This document shows positions 51,701 through 63,059 of a DNA stretch of 64,000 nt, piece by piece; positions within the stretch are counted from its first letter, which is position 1; each line of letters begins with the position of its first letter. Position numbers and translations under genes: made by a program. The DNA lies in the NCBI GenBank assembly GCA_037951105.1, contig JBAMJV010007503.1, positions 1 through 64,000 of the forward strand, written 5' to 3'. The notes beneath the pieces are model-generated. The model searched no databases. It was not told the DNA's origin and worked only from the letters and a program-made list of their open reading frames with translations. Source of the stretch: Echinarachnius parma (Eukaryota; Echinodermata; Echinoidea; Clypeasteroida; Echinarachniidae).

Positions 51701-54700
51701 GGCTCTGTTACATTACAAAGCCCAAAGGTTAATTACTTACAATAATAACAGTAGTAATATATAATACAAAGGTCGGACATGATGATATCACTCTTGGACA
51801 TTGTTCCATGTACTTGAGATTCCAGCCACTGTCTACTGAGTACTGACCAAACGTTCAAAGTTCCAACATTTATTTTACTACTATTTAGATCTGAAGTTTA
51901 AGTTTCTGTGACTCGCAAATACTTCCACTTATGTTGAATATCTGAATAGATGTGTCAAAAACTGTCATGTAGGCTTTTGTATTCATTGGCTCTGTTACAT
52001 TACAGAGCCCAAAGGTTAATTACATACAATAATAACAACTTAATAATACAAAGGTCGGACATGATGACATCACTCTTGGACATTGTTCCTTGTACTTGAG
52101 AATTTGAGCCACTGACCAAATGGTCAAAGATTCCCACATCTCCTTACAACTCGATCTAAAGTTTCTGTTTGTATCGTGAGAGTTGCATTTTGGACTGAAT
52201 ACCAGAAAAAAGAACCTACTCATTACATGCACGATGTTATTTCTACTCTTATTTTTACCCAGATTTTACCCAGTTTTATTGAGTCTATCTTGTTTTTGTT
52301 TTTTTCTACTTATTTCATTCTTATCATTAACAATATCGCTAATGATATTCGTTTGTCTCGCAATGTATGGTCAACAAGGAATCTAAAGATCACAACGTTT
52401 TGTGTGCCGCTGCAACACTTCGTCAGGTGATACAAATATGCTGTAAGCAAGGGTTTTTATACCCTATGGCAGGCGCAGTGCACTTTCCTGCTCCTGATTC
52501 GCCAGTAAAGGACATGTCCTATTGGACGACGCACCCGGGTGTTACACCAATCAGCGGGCCGCTGGCTCGGCTCATCTGTTGGACGGAAACAATAGCGTGC
52601 CGGTTCGGGCTGGTCAGGGAGTGTCATGGCAGCGTATCGTACGCATCCAAAATTCAGGGATATCGATCCCGTTGTCTCTATTGAAGTTGTTGGGATTGAG
52701 GCGGATATTGATAGCTTCCTTTCAGCGAAAAAATTTGGGGGGCTACATTTTTTTTCGGGGGCTCTTTTGGGCATTTCGGGGGCGAATTCACCCACCACCC
52801 CCGTGTATTTTTTTCGCTGCTTCCTTTACCCTACATGTGTACCAGTACCGTTCTTGGGAAAGGCACTGAACCCCGTCCCAGTCTGGCTGATGCTGGTTCT
52901 CCCAGGCATGTTCGGCTACGGCTGAGCTGTCGGTTCGGCGGAGCCTGACGTCCCTTTTATGCTCAGTGATTCTTTCTGATATTGATTAGTCAATCCATTA
53001 AATGCTTATTGATGAGAGACAATTCACACAGTATCATTCAAATGCTTGATACTCCAAGTCCTTTGAACTTAAAGCTAAATAGATGCTTTAGAAAAGTATA
53101 TAGAAAGCATGTTTATTTGCCCAACTTATAGAATGGTATTGGTGCCTCTCGGTATGATATTTTATGCTTATAATAATGCATAAAGAATTGCCATGTGCTG
53201 GGATGTTGAGGACAGGTCGAACGCGCATAACTGGACTTGTTCGTGTTCACTGCATATCACTGAACCAGCGTGCGTTATACACCTTGCACAATGAGTTTGC
53301 AAGAAGGCATGTCTGATATTTTACGAACCTGAACCGCTTTCCGATCTCAAGATCCCGAGTTCGAACCCTGCCCACTCCGTTTGCCCTTCAGCAAGGCATT
53401 TAATCCACATTGCTGCTCTCTACCCAGGAGCATAAATGGGTACTTGGTCAGGTGTTAATTAGCCTGGGCGCTATCATATGGCTGCCATTGGCTAGTATGC
53501 TTCTCGGGGAGTTGAGATGGTGCGCAAGATAATTGTGCGGGTTTGACCTGTACCTGATGACCAAGGGTAATAATAAAAGCGCATAGGGACAAGCAATTGT
53601 GCTTAATGTGTTTATGCGCTAGATATAAAAGTGTTTCATTATTATTATTATTATTAAATGATTTGTAGGTTCTGTTTTTGTTTTTTTTTACGATATGAAT
53701 TTGTTAACAATGTTTTTTAATGATATCAATTTTGTAACGATATCAACTTAATTTCAACGATATCATACCTGCCAACCCGTCCGATTTTGTCGTATTTAGT
53801 CCGATTTTTCACTCAAAAAAGTGTAAAAAATCGGACGAGTACGATTTTTAAGTCGGGGAAAAAAAAAAAAAAAAAAAAAAAAACGATTTTTTTTTTTTTT
53901 TTTTTTTTAAATCTTTATGATCTTTATCATTGAAGTATTGCTCATTTAGAGTGGTCATATGTTAAAAAATAAGGCTAAGATAGCACAATATAGCATCTAG
54001 AACCCTAGAGCTGGACCCCGGCTGCAAAGGACTTCGCGCGCGTGATGTGCACTTCGCTCACATGAGAGTAAGATTTTTCATTTTCAAATGTTGGCAGGTA
54101 TGCGATATTAATTAGTTGGGCCAATATAGAATAATTTCTGTAGTTTTTTTCCGAAGCTGTTATGACAAAGTTTGAACCCATTGCCTGGGGAAATAGCTGG
54201 TGGGTCCTGAATTAATTCAATGGGGATTGTAAAATCTAGTAGGGAACAGGTTAACCTATTGCCTATGGGAACCTAGTGGGTTATGCTTTAACTCTATGGG
54301 GATTGTAAAGTCTATTAGGGAAATTTCTCTTTATAAGTCAGTCACACATGAGATAAATCACTGTGTGAATGCATAAAGCGTTTTCAGAGATAATAATACT
54401 GCAGAGAACCTGCTAAATTTGTTTAGGATAACCACACTGGTGTAGATTAATGTACTGTAGATGCTCACTACAAACACTCTTTGTGTTTGTACATGTGTGA
54501 TTGAATTCCATGTTTAGTCATGTGCAACCATATATGTGCTTTCCCAGCACACTATATTTGTGTGTGAAATAACCAGTCGCATTGCATAAATTAAGCCCTG
54601 CCAATGTAACCCACTTACATTCCCACCCCAGTTAGACCCTATATTGTTCGGATTGAAAGGAATTCCAATTTATTGAAAAATTTATGATTTTTTCTTGTGT

Positions 54701-57700
54701 GTGATGATTGTTAGCAAGATTCCCTTTTCATGACTTCTATTGAAATCGTTATCATTTATGATAATCTCTTCTATACTGGGGGATTTTTAGTTAGAGGGGA
54801 ATTCCACCCTTGAACGAACATGGTCGCAATGAAATTGGATGAATGAGAGGGTAATTTTTTTAACAATTTGTGCAAAATTGGTAAATAAATAAGAATGTTT
54901 GAAGTACTATTTAAACATCTTGAACTTGTCGGAAAAAATTTGGATGTTCAAGCAATGAAAAAGCCTCATCACAAAGTTTCATTCGATGCCTTCTTCTAAA
55001 AAAATGGACAATATTTAGCAGAGATATGATTGTTTCAATTTCCTTCCAAACATATTGTGTATTATGTGAACTTATAATGCCCATTTCTTTGAAACATGAA
55101 TTACCGACAAGTGCAGGGTTTTCCCTATAATATATAAAGTCGCATATATGATATGTGACCTCACACCACAAAACGACCGTTATGTCGCTGTGGTAGTTTC
55201 TCTTTTATTAGCTAACAATAGTCAAATTTTGTTCAAAATATGAAATTTAGGATTTTGGTATTTCCTGAATAAGCATATTTTAATCTAGCTCCTGTAACAT
55301 TTTGAGCATCAGAAATCATGTTTAAATATTATTTTTTCATCTAATAAATGTGATCTTATTACAGCACTTTAATGGAAACTGATCTTTTAAATGGCCTGTT
55401 TCTCCCTTATTTTAAAAATGCTTCAGCCATATTCCAAATCTTTGGTGTTCATTTTGAGAGGGTTTGCTTAGTCCAAATATGACGAATGATATACCATTTT
55501 AAAGGTAATGACTTCTATTTTAATGTTTTATGAAAAGCAGCACAATCAGTTTTCCCGACTTATTGGTCGTTTTGTGGTGTCACATATGAGAAAACAGGTA
55601 TTTAGATATCTCTCAAACGCGGGAACATCCAGTCACATACGTGATTAATCTTCCATTCCTAAGCTGTGCACTCAAAGATTGCGAAGGTAACACGCCCCCT
55701 TGCCCCATATCATCTCATTCTTCCATCCCGGGGGGTGTTTCACAAAGATCCTAAGTTGAACTTATCTCTCAAGTTGGACTTAAACATTATGGAAAGCCAT
55801 TTGTATCCTTGGAATAAAATATATATATATTCAAATCCAAAAATGCAAGATTTTAGACTTTTCATAAATTTTACATCAAGAACATGAAATCCCCTTGATA
55901 GTAGATAATATCATTGATTTGAATCAACATTTTATGCCTTTTAAAAGAAATTTTATAAAATTGTTTCAAAGAAACTAATGGCTTTCCATAGTTTCTAAGT
56001 CCAACTTAGGATCTTTGTGAAACAGCCCCCTGGTTCTGTTTTGCTGGCAGCTAGCGGCCACGCCATATTTGCTTAGCTCGTTGGTCCTGGTTAGTGTTTA
56101 ACTATTTATGATTGTTCTCTCAGGCTGCGGAGGGTGCTCAGTACATAATTTAGCCAGAGAGGATAGATAAGGCCGAGCTCACTCCACACCGCAAAGGAGA
56201 AGAATGTGTTCCATATTTATAGACTGAACAAACTTGTTTCATCCTCGGTTGCTAGGATCTCACTCTGACCTACTCGCAAACTGCCCTGAAAGTAGCACTG
56301 TTTAAAGGGATCTAGTAACTTTATTGACATGTGCAAAAAGCGATGGATGGTTGATACAATGTATATTGTTGTTGTCTGATATGTCCACTGGGTATTGTGT
56401 GAAAATGTCAAGTTTAATGGACGTTATATTGCGTAGCAAAAATGCAAAGTGATATTCACTAACTCATTGCACTGACTTTGTACACGGTTACGACTATCCA
56501 GTGGATAGTTTAACATCTGAACACTTCAATCGTAAATATCTTTTTAACGAAAGGGAAATTTGACAAAACTTAAACCTGTCCCATGCTTCTATTGCTAATA
56601 CAAATACAACGAGGTATATTAAAGGGGTAGTTTAGTTTTGGTAAGACTGAATTTTAGTAGCCAAAACCTGCACAATAACATTATATTAAACTAATAGTTA
56701 TAACTCCACCATGCTCGAAAGGTATACAAAATACAAACGACTAAAGTTAAAAGCCTGTTATCATTAAAAAAAGGGCCATTAAAACACAAGAGGGCGCTTT
56801 TTCAAAAGGCATTGGTTTCAACCATTTTTCATACAAAATTATGCATGTGATGTTTTATTGATATAATGATTAAATAGAGAGATCATTAACAACTATTTAA
56901 AAAACGCTTTTGAAAATTCTTGAAAAAGTGCAAGCATTTAAAAAAAAATTTCTAAAAATCATCTAATTATTTGGGCCCCAAATAATTATTTGATCAGATA
57001 TATTAATTGATATTTCAGCCGTTTCTGGGTCGATTTGGACCAAATAAAGTTTATTCTGCCATTAAAATTGCATGTTCTCTCAAATTCGACACTCAGTTTT
57101 TCATTACCTCACAAAAAAATTGTGATGTGCAGCGCCCTCTCTACCAAAACTAAACTACCCCTTTAAGGGAACCGCTAGAATTCCAATTGGATTTTTAGGA
57201 TTGGACAATGTTACTAGATCCCTGTAATACCAATATCCTATTATAAAAGGCTTTATATATATATTACACCCTCCATAAACCTCTTTAACCAAAAGGAAGA
57301 CTAGTCAGAGCTCTTCCGCTTCTGGCAATGTGTATCGATCATTCAACACTTTGTAAATTGACAATTATTTCTGTTAGTAGGCCGGGTGCTCAAACAGTTG
57401 GTGTTACATGTCACATAAATTTCACATTTTAAAAAGATGATTTGATTCATATTTGATTCATCTTAATGAATAATGTCAAGTTATAAGTCTATTAAGTTGT
57501 GTAGCCTTTTAAAAAGGGAAATATTGACGCCCCTAAATGTACTATTCCCCAAAATATTGACTTATAATATTATATACAGACAAATATTTGCAATATGAAT
57601 TTAATTTGAAAATGTTATTGACTTTCCTTTGATAGTAACTAGGACAATTGAACGTTGGAAATCTTTGCTAAATCACAAATAAATTGTTGTGCAATATAAT

Positions 57701-59605
57701 TTCCATCAAGCCTTTACTGCATTGCATTATTCAATGGGTTCGTTTTCTTTAAATTCATGTAGACTCTTTATCTGGGAAGTGATGTGTAAAAGCTTGAATC
57801 TCCCTTTAATGATAGAATCATAACATCATATTATGATGGGGATGGTTCTATAAATTATAATGCAAAAAGGAACATAAGAAAGATCCACAAGTACAACCAG
57901 TCATTCTATGCAAATTGTACATTGTGTCTTGAACTGGTTTTGTCAGAGGTCTGAAAATGTTTTCGGAGAGGTAGTCATAACAGAAACTCTAGAATTCATC
58001 CATCATGATGATTGTGCTGTGCTAGTGAAGTATTTGTCTTAAAAACGAAACTGAAACCGGAGAAAATGAAGTACCACAGTAATAGTTATAAGGAAGGTGG
58101 AACAAAGTAACATAGCAATCCTTGCGGATCACAGAGACAATGCTATTTTTCATCTATCATTTGAGAATTAAGGAGGACTAATTATTTGATTTACATTTCT
58201 CATATTTGTTTGCAAAAAGAGAACTTAACCCCCCTCCCCAACCCCTACCCCCCAAAAATGGGGGGGGGGGGGGGCAGGGGGGCGGGGTGAATGAATAGAT
58301 CACCCCCATCCCAGAACAATAGATACTGTTATAGATATTTATACACCAGTGCAAACATATCAATATGACTAAAAGCCTTGTATGGAGGCCATACTTATTG
58401 AATAAGTCGGAACTAGTGTAGATAAAAACATGCATGTTGTTCTTGACTCTGACATTCAGGTTAACCTTTTAAACCAAACTATATATTTACCAGGATTGGA
58501 AATGTTGGTATATATGTTAAGCAAGCCTCCACCCCAACCTTTTTCCTTACTGGCCTGTTTAGGCAAGTAAAATCTTAACTTTTCAAATGTTATGCCCGAT
58601 TGGGCAACCAAATAGGCCAACCAAATAGGCCATTTATGAAATTTTACTAGCCCGATAATACTTTTTACTTGCAACAGGAGAAGTGCTAGTGTCGAGCCCT
58701 GGGTTAAGCTATCATTAAAGGACCTAAAGAATACAATGTACTTTGACACTTATTCCATAGTTGAATACTTGAAACATAGGTCTGCCGAAAAAAAATCCAT
58801 GAAAATAAACACAGTAGTGATTTAAGACTTGTTTTCTGATGCCAAATCTCACTTAGCAGCCAGTTTACGCCCCACCCACATTTAGGGTCCGGAATCGGCA
58901 GCGTGATCGACATGTGATTGACAATTCATTGGCTTACGTCATGACGCGTCATCTACAGAATTTAGTTCATTAGTCCGTTCTTTAGATGACGTCACATTTT
59001 AGCGATTTAAAAGGGGCGTTCCCAGGACAATTAGATATTTACTAATTACCCCAAAATTGATTGATTTCATGAGAAATGAATGCCAAATTCTTTATCTTCG
59101 GGGAAAATTACATATAGAGAGCCGGATTGTGAAAATTAAGCCATCTAGACGCTGTAGTTCCTTTAAGGATAAGCCTTGTATGCAGGCTATACTTGTTGAA
59201 TTAGTCTTTAAACTAGTTTAGATGAAATCACACAATCTGGGGGGGGGGGGGGGGGGGGGGGTGGGGGAAAGAAAGAAAAAATTCAGGGGCTACTTTTCAA
59301 ATTTGCCTGTATGAAAAAAGCACTAGCTCTTGACTTAAAGTTGTTTTGCAGTGAACTTCATGCAGTTTTACAGGGGGGGGGGGGGGGGGGGGGCTCTTAT
59401 ATGACTTTTAGGGCTTTGAGGTTGGGTTGGGTGGGTGGGGGGGGGGGGGGGGGGCTTAATTGCCCTGAGCCACCATGTTTGTTTTTTTTTCCACTGGCAC
59501 ACGTGTTGTTCTTGACACTGACATACAGGATGTCCTTTGAAAAAACGGCTCCGCTACCAGGCCAAGGCTGCAAGGAATTTCCGTCTGAAGTCCACATATT
59601 TCTGA
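48688..59605 (+). CDS. small two-exon gene of unknown function (58 residues)
   Basis: Exons 48688-48787 and 59529-59605, stop TGA at 59603. Exon 1 encodes MAEPFAYPSSAGQKNVQPPL and continues through LLWHNKIINGPVGP. The donor is accag|gtaaat in phase 1. A 10.7-kb intron follows. The acceptor acatacag|ga restores the frame for a basic tail (CPLKKRLRYQAKAARNFRLK, then STYF). There is no signal peptide or membrane segment; the C-terminal half is strongly basic and helix-prone. Start context gatATGg is good; an in-frame ATG at 48670 would add six residues. I do not recognise the family, and further in-phase exons inside the intron cannot be excluded. Support: promoter motifs, coding-like composition, matching phases. 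Confidence 0.5.
48821..50420 (+). repeat. tandem ~184-bp repeats after exon 1 of the small gene
   Basis: The unit start cttgttgtctttctt occurs at 48821, 49004, 49188 and (shortened) 49374, spacing 183-186 bp. Units contain gtcatcatcaacttcaaaca and ttgttcatatcgtctctatc. Worn units continue at 49832-50000, 50000-50160 and, as a different sub-repeat (gcacagtgattgtaccgatc), 50150-50420. One unit is split by the element at 49441-49823. Open frames in this block follow the repeat and are not genes. Confidence 0.85.
49441..49823. mobile_element. MITE with CCCGGGGGGGGTACTCA ends
   Basis: Perfect 17-bp inverted ends CCCGGGGGGGGTACTCA and a perfect 8-bp duplication tgtatacc (49433-49440, 49824-49831). 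The interior has three to four direct copies of gacccatgtctaagg-type sequence. The 8-bp duplication would fit hAT, but the ends are not the usual CAGNG. Non-coding, 383 bp. Confidence 0.85.
50421..51600. other. no recognisable gene
   Basis: AT-rich intron sequence of the small gene, with chance frames only. Confidence 0.45.
51630..52170 (+). repeat. two direct copies of a ~285-bp unit
   Basis: Copy 1 about 51630-51905 and copy 2 about 51912-52170 share ggctctgttacattac, agcccaaaggttaattac, acaaaggtcggacatgatga and atcactcttggacattgttc. They end shortly before the 52.5-kb promoter. Confidence 0.8.
52521..52551. promoter_or_regulatory. CCAAT-type promoter before the 52626 ORF
   Basis: An inverted CCAAT (attgg, 52521-52525) and a direct CCAAT (52547-52551) stand 26 bp apart in a CpG-rich patch (52480-52700), about 75-105 bp before the ATG. 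No TATA box seen. Confidence 0.45.
52626..52925 (+). CDS. candidate short ORF with an in-frame MITE insertion (99 codons)
   Basis: ATG at 52626 (context gtcATGg), TGA at 52923-52925. The N-terminal part (MAAYRTHPKFRDIDPVVSIE, then VVGIEADIDSF) and the C-terminal part (LGKALNPVPVWLMLVLPGMF) look coding and lie in CpG-rich sequence. Between them a 97-bp MITE plus its 8-bp duplication (105 bp = 35 codons) keeps the frame open; the empty site would encode 64 residues. The C-terminus has one hydrophobic stretch that could cross a membrane. No family recognised. It sits in the intron of the small gene, same strand. It could be a first exon, a processed gene or chance. Confidence 0.35.
   Translation: MAAYRTHPKFRDIDPVVSIEVVGIEADIDSFLSAKKFGGLHFFSGALLGISGANSPTTPVYFFRCFLYPTCVPVPFLGKALNPVPVWLMLVLPGMFGYG
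52723..52819. mobile_element. 97-bp hAT-like MITE inside the 52626 ORF
   Basis: Perfect 8-bp duplication cttccttt (52715-52722, 52820-52827). Inverted ends CAGCGAAAAAAT and, complemented, CAGCGAAAAAAAT. The interior has gggggctac and gggggctcttttgggcattt, like the families at 45829 and 47080. Confidence 0.8.
53300..53656 (+). mobile_element. tRNA-derived SINE (5' end worn)
   Basis: A B-box-like gagttcgaaccctgccc (53359-53375) is followed by a conserved body (ttcagcaaggcatttaatcc, ctctacccaggagcataaat) and a CR1/L2-like tail ending in (ATT)n at 53638-53655. No coding capacity. Such SINEs use a CR1/L2-type reverse transcriptase, and one truncated relative lies at 16345-17646. Confidence 0.65.
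53764..54102. mobile_element. MITE with 6-bp target duplication, copy 2
   Basis: Same family as 17774-18126. Perfect 13-bp ends CATACCTGCCAAC (53764-53776, 54090-54102) and a 6-bp duplication cgatat (53758-53763, 54103-54108). It shares gcatctagaaccctagagct, and an A/T homopolymer block lies at 53858-53910. Confidence 0.85.
54109..55153. other. no recognisable gene
   Basis: AT-rich. Two copies of a short phrase (cctattgcctatgggaacct, aactctatggggattgtaaa) lie at about 54170-54310; relatives are at 24395-24480, 60735-60800 and 62330-62470. Confidence 0.45.
55154..55584. mobile_element. MITE with TGTGACCTTACACCAC ends, copy 2
   Basis: Starts TGTGACCTCACACCAC and ends gtcgttttgtggtgtcaca; the right terminus lost about 4 bp relative to the copy at 29013-29447. 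High similarity throughout. Confidence 0.75.
55731..56030. mobile_element. MITE with GTTTCACAAAGATCCTAAGTT ends
   Basis: The left end gggggtgtttcacaaagatc continues ctaagttgaactta; the right end is its complement (ggatctttgtgaaacagccc). The arms continue with attatggaaagccattt against aatggctttccata. About 300 bp. Confidence 0.7.
56306..57224. repeat. GGGATCTAGTAAC-family repeat, interrupted
   Basis: Left end after TTAA (56302-56305), agggatctagtaac; right end gttactagatccct near 57221. It is the sister of 5566-6470, which was hit by a different TTAA element at a different place. Confidence 0.65.
56623..57162. mobile_element. TTAA MITE (AGGGGTAGTTTAGTTTTGGTA ends)
   Basis: TTAA at 56619-56622 and 57163-57166. 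Inverted ends AGGGGTAGTTTAGTTTTGGT and the complement (taccaaaactaaactacccc). Related to the pair at 36304-37640. Confidence 0.8.
57225..58195. other. no recognisable gene
   Basis: AT-rich intron sequence with no coding frame or clear repeat end. Confidence 0.45.
58200..59528 (+). repeat. two worn copies of the region before exon 2 of the small gene
   Basis: agccttgtatggaggccata...gaactagtgtagat (58375-58425) followed by gttgttcttgactctgacattcag (58437-58460) matches agccttgtatgcaggctata (59173 on), then tttaaactagtttagatgaa, and finally gttgttcttgacactgacatacag (59505-59528). In the second copy a G-rich element (about 59238-59460) separates the halves. Both copies contain poly-G tracts. Confidence 0.6.
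59529..59605 (+). CDS. unknown small gene, exon 2
   Basis: The acceptor lies behind tgttgttcttgacactgacatacag. The 25-codon reading KKRLRYQAKAARNF to STYF is much more coding-like than its surroundings. A duplicate of the acceptor region without the exon lies at about 58425-58463. Confidence 0.5.
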
Positions 59606-60051
59606 ATTCTGAACTTTGTCAAATTCCAGAGTCCATTAAAACAGAAGCTTTGTATTTTAAACAGAAATGAAAGATCTCTTGCTGTCAAAATTTACAAACA
59701 TTTGATGATTTTTCTGTGTGAATCCTCATTCATGCTTTCCCTGTGTTCTTTGTTTATTGTGTACACTTGAGATTTAAGCCGGTACGTACGGGAACTTCCG
59801 ACCAGAGATCAACGTGTAGTCTGAAGTCCGTCTCATTTTGTGGTGGAAGTTGGAACTAATAATGCTTTTGGAATTAAAAGTGACTTGTTTCTGAACTTAG
59901 GGAAAACATGAGCTTTACCCAGCAGTGCCATAGTCCAATATATGTAATGAAAACAAGAGACTGCAAGACTCATGCAAATCTAAATATTTGAGGGCATTCC
60001 CAACCTTGTGGCACTGTAGTACTGCATAGAGTCACATTTCATGTGATTTAA

Positions 60052-60235
60052 AGGGAACAAACACCCAAAATTAATATTCTTATAAATGAAGGGTAATAGT
60101 TTAAGTAGTCCATTCCACCAGCAGGTTCAGAAAAATAAGTTTCCAGAAAAATTATATTAAAAAAAACTCATCACCGTACTAAAGTGCCTGTATTCATGGG
60201 TTTGTTTAAGGATTTAGCATTCTATTTTCTCCTAA
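60052..60235. repeat. truncated GGGAACCACCACGC-family MITE
   Basis: TTAA at 60048-60051, then AGGGAACAAACACCCAAA. gtagtccattccaccagcag and gttcagaaaaataagtttcc match 30970-31030. Confidence 0.6.
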
Positions 60236-60821
60236 AAATATGTGTGTATTTTTATAAATGAAATTATAATTTTACATACCATTACCAGTAAAAAAATAAA
60301 TGGTGGCTCTGGGCAAATTTGCCCCCAAAATGCCAAAAAAGAGTCCCAGAAAACATGCATAGAGTTCAATGCAAATCAAATATGCTACATACAATGTGTG
60401 CACTTGCCTGATTGGGCAAGCAATATCAACAAAATGATTCAAAATAAGTACAGAAATAATCTGCTATTTGAGCAAGTGATTTCATTTATCTTTTCAACAA
60501 GACAAGCAGCAAGTGACTTGTATTGGTTTTGAATTGTATTCGTCAAACTGCCCCCTTATAGTTTGAAGTTTGCTTTTATTTTTTGTTCTCAGTTTAGAAA
60601 ATCAAATATGAACATGGTCAAGTCACTACATGATGTGGAGTGATTTTCATGAAGTGTTTTCATAATATGTTTTCAATTCCATGCCCTTTCGCTGTCTCAC
60701 ATTGGCAAATGCACAAGTGTTTTTAATCCATTGACTACGGGAACCGAGTGGGTTGTGTATGAAGTCTATGGGGATTTCAGAATCTCTTAGTGAACGGGTT
60801 AAGAGTCCAAAGCATCATGTA

Positions 60822-61030
60822 CCAGTCACACATGTATACCCTCAAAGCCCTCCTGTAAGAGCCATGTATTGTCATTTATGCGAAATGCAATTAAACATGG
60901 CTTTTCGGTGGCAATTTTGTGGCTAAGCCGCACGGTAGCAATATGTGGCTCTTTTGGGTTTTCGTGCCACTTTCGGAAAAATGTTCACAATTCTGTCACG
61001 ATATCACAATTGTTATTTAAGAGTCCTCAG
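60822..61030. repeat. diverged CCAGTCACAT-family MITE
   Basis: ccagtcacacatgta, cctgtaagagccatgtattg and tggcaattttgtggct match the left part of 30024-30348. The right end is not recognised. Confidence 0.5.
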
Positions 61031-62330
61031 CCTTCAGATTGCGATGAAAAAATAGAGAGGAACATGAAATATGATTGATGGAACTGTTTCGATAAGAAAA
61101 GGGGTGTGGGCAATGTTTGCCCGAGCCCTATTTGCAGTGATTTTCAGTATGCTTGGTCTGTCTGAACACTGAAGATGTAAACACTGGCTCAGATTTTTCA
61201 TTTTTATCTCATTTTTTCCTTCTTTTCTTTCTATCATTAAAATAAGGAATCTTGTAAGAGATTTGAGCTCTGTAAAGTCTGCCAGACTAGAGATCTGCGA
61301 AATTGCTACCTGTGTGATAATGGTAGTTTTTGTTAGATTTGCTTATTATACCTTTATAATAATTTGTTTAATAAGAAGAACAGTTCTTGTCAGACTTAAT
61401 TTTAGTGGATAAAACTTGTACATTATAACAAAGAAAAAAAATACTACTAATAATAGTGTAATACTAGTCTAATTAGTAGAATTACCATGCTTGATTGTTA
61501 AAAGATATCTTCAATTCACATCGGTGGAATCAATACGGAATACCTGTGACTTTTACTTAAATGACCTCCTTTTTAAACTAAAGTTTTGTGTGGAAATGTA
61601 TGTTCTTTTGTAATACCTTCACTTATATTTCCTCTAGCTTCAACACAAAAGACTTTGTTTAATTTTATGTTAAATAAAAACTTACTTTTTACATTAATTT
61701 CACCAGTAGAAAAACATATTTTTAAAATAAACATTGTTTAGAGAGAATATTTTGGGTAAAATGATTTTACACAGAATCGGTCATTGATCTGTTGTTTAGA
61801 TACGCCCCTAAGCTTATTATAAGGCTCTGTGGTGGGATGGTGTTTTTCAATTATATTTTTCAAACTGCATTACAATTGCATGCAGAGTGATGTTATCTAT
61901 ACAATACTTGTCATGAATTGAATATATGAGCTCAATACATTGACTTTGCAGAAGGCTATATCCCATGTCATAAAAAAAAAACCCGTGTACAAAATACAAA
62001 TGTTAATCCTGGTATTGAAAATGAAAGCTTTTGATACCTAAACCGAAACAGGAAAAGGCGACCATTGTTCGAACCAGATCAGATGGGGTGGGCTCAGGGA
62101 AACGAGAGCTACAAATCACAGCGTGTGGACACAAAATGCGAGACTTATATTTCATGAGTTCTTTCCAGCCCAATGTTCACCTTGTTTTGTTTTTGTACCA
62201 GCTGAAATCTGAAAATGAATACCCCAAAGGACAATGGCTCATTAATTTGACAGTAAACACTTTCCTTTAAAATACAAACAGTACAGACTGGTGGATTGCT
62301 GTGAGCAGGATCAAAGCTTTCTTAACCTGT
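61031..62330. other. no recognisable gene
   Basis: AT-rich, with chance frames up to about 79 codons and no family resemblance. Confidence 0.45.
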
Positions 62331-62992
62331 TCCCTACTAGATTGTGCGATCCCCGTATAGTTAACCCGTTCCCTTCGAGATTCTGAAATCCCCATAGACT
62401 TTGAACATAGCGCACCTGGTTCCTGTAAGCAACGGGTTAACACAGGGCCGACCAGGTTCCTGTAGACAAGACGTTAATTGTGCCATTAATATTTTATGCA
62501 CTGTGTGATAATGAATCCTTGTTTTAAAAATTAAATCTACATTTTTTCAATGGAATGTCCCTAAAAGATCATGAGATGATAGTATTTTATATTTTAAACC
62601 CAACTTGATTTTACGTGAGAGTAGGACTGCCACACAGTCACAAGAAAAACACACTTATTGCATTGATTTGATAAATATAAATATTTTGTAATTCATGCCA
62701 TAAGTGTTCTCTTCCTAAATGAAGAAGAACAAATCACTTTCCCAGATTTATTTTCCTAACAAGTCCATATTTGTAGATGGAAAAAAAAGTAACCCATTTT
62801 GATCTGTGTACCCCTCCCCCAGAACAAGATCATTAATTAAATCAGTGTGAGTGTGGTATTTTCCCCTTTTAGCATTAATTCATATAGTATTTGTACTTTG
62901 TAGGTCATTTGGGTCAGATAAAAAGCCGTCTGGTTTCTTTACATTGACTCTGTATTTATTATGCTAAAGAATGTTCTTTAATTTTCCTGACT

Positions 62993-62994
62993 CC

Positions 62995-63025
<31 letters not shown>

Positions 63026-63052
63026 AAGAAAAAAAGAAAAAAAAGAAGCAGG
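62993..63052. repeat. poly-C / poly-A tract
   Basis: About 22 C followed by A-rich (A)nG repeats. Low complexity. Confidence 0.8.
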
Positions 63053-63059
63053 ATTCTAA

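Noticed and set aside
59311..59670. 119-codon Gly-rich ORF over exon 2 of the small gene
   Set aside because: It runs through poly-G tracts and is in a different frame from the splice-supported reading.
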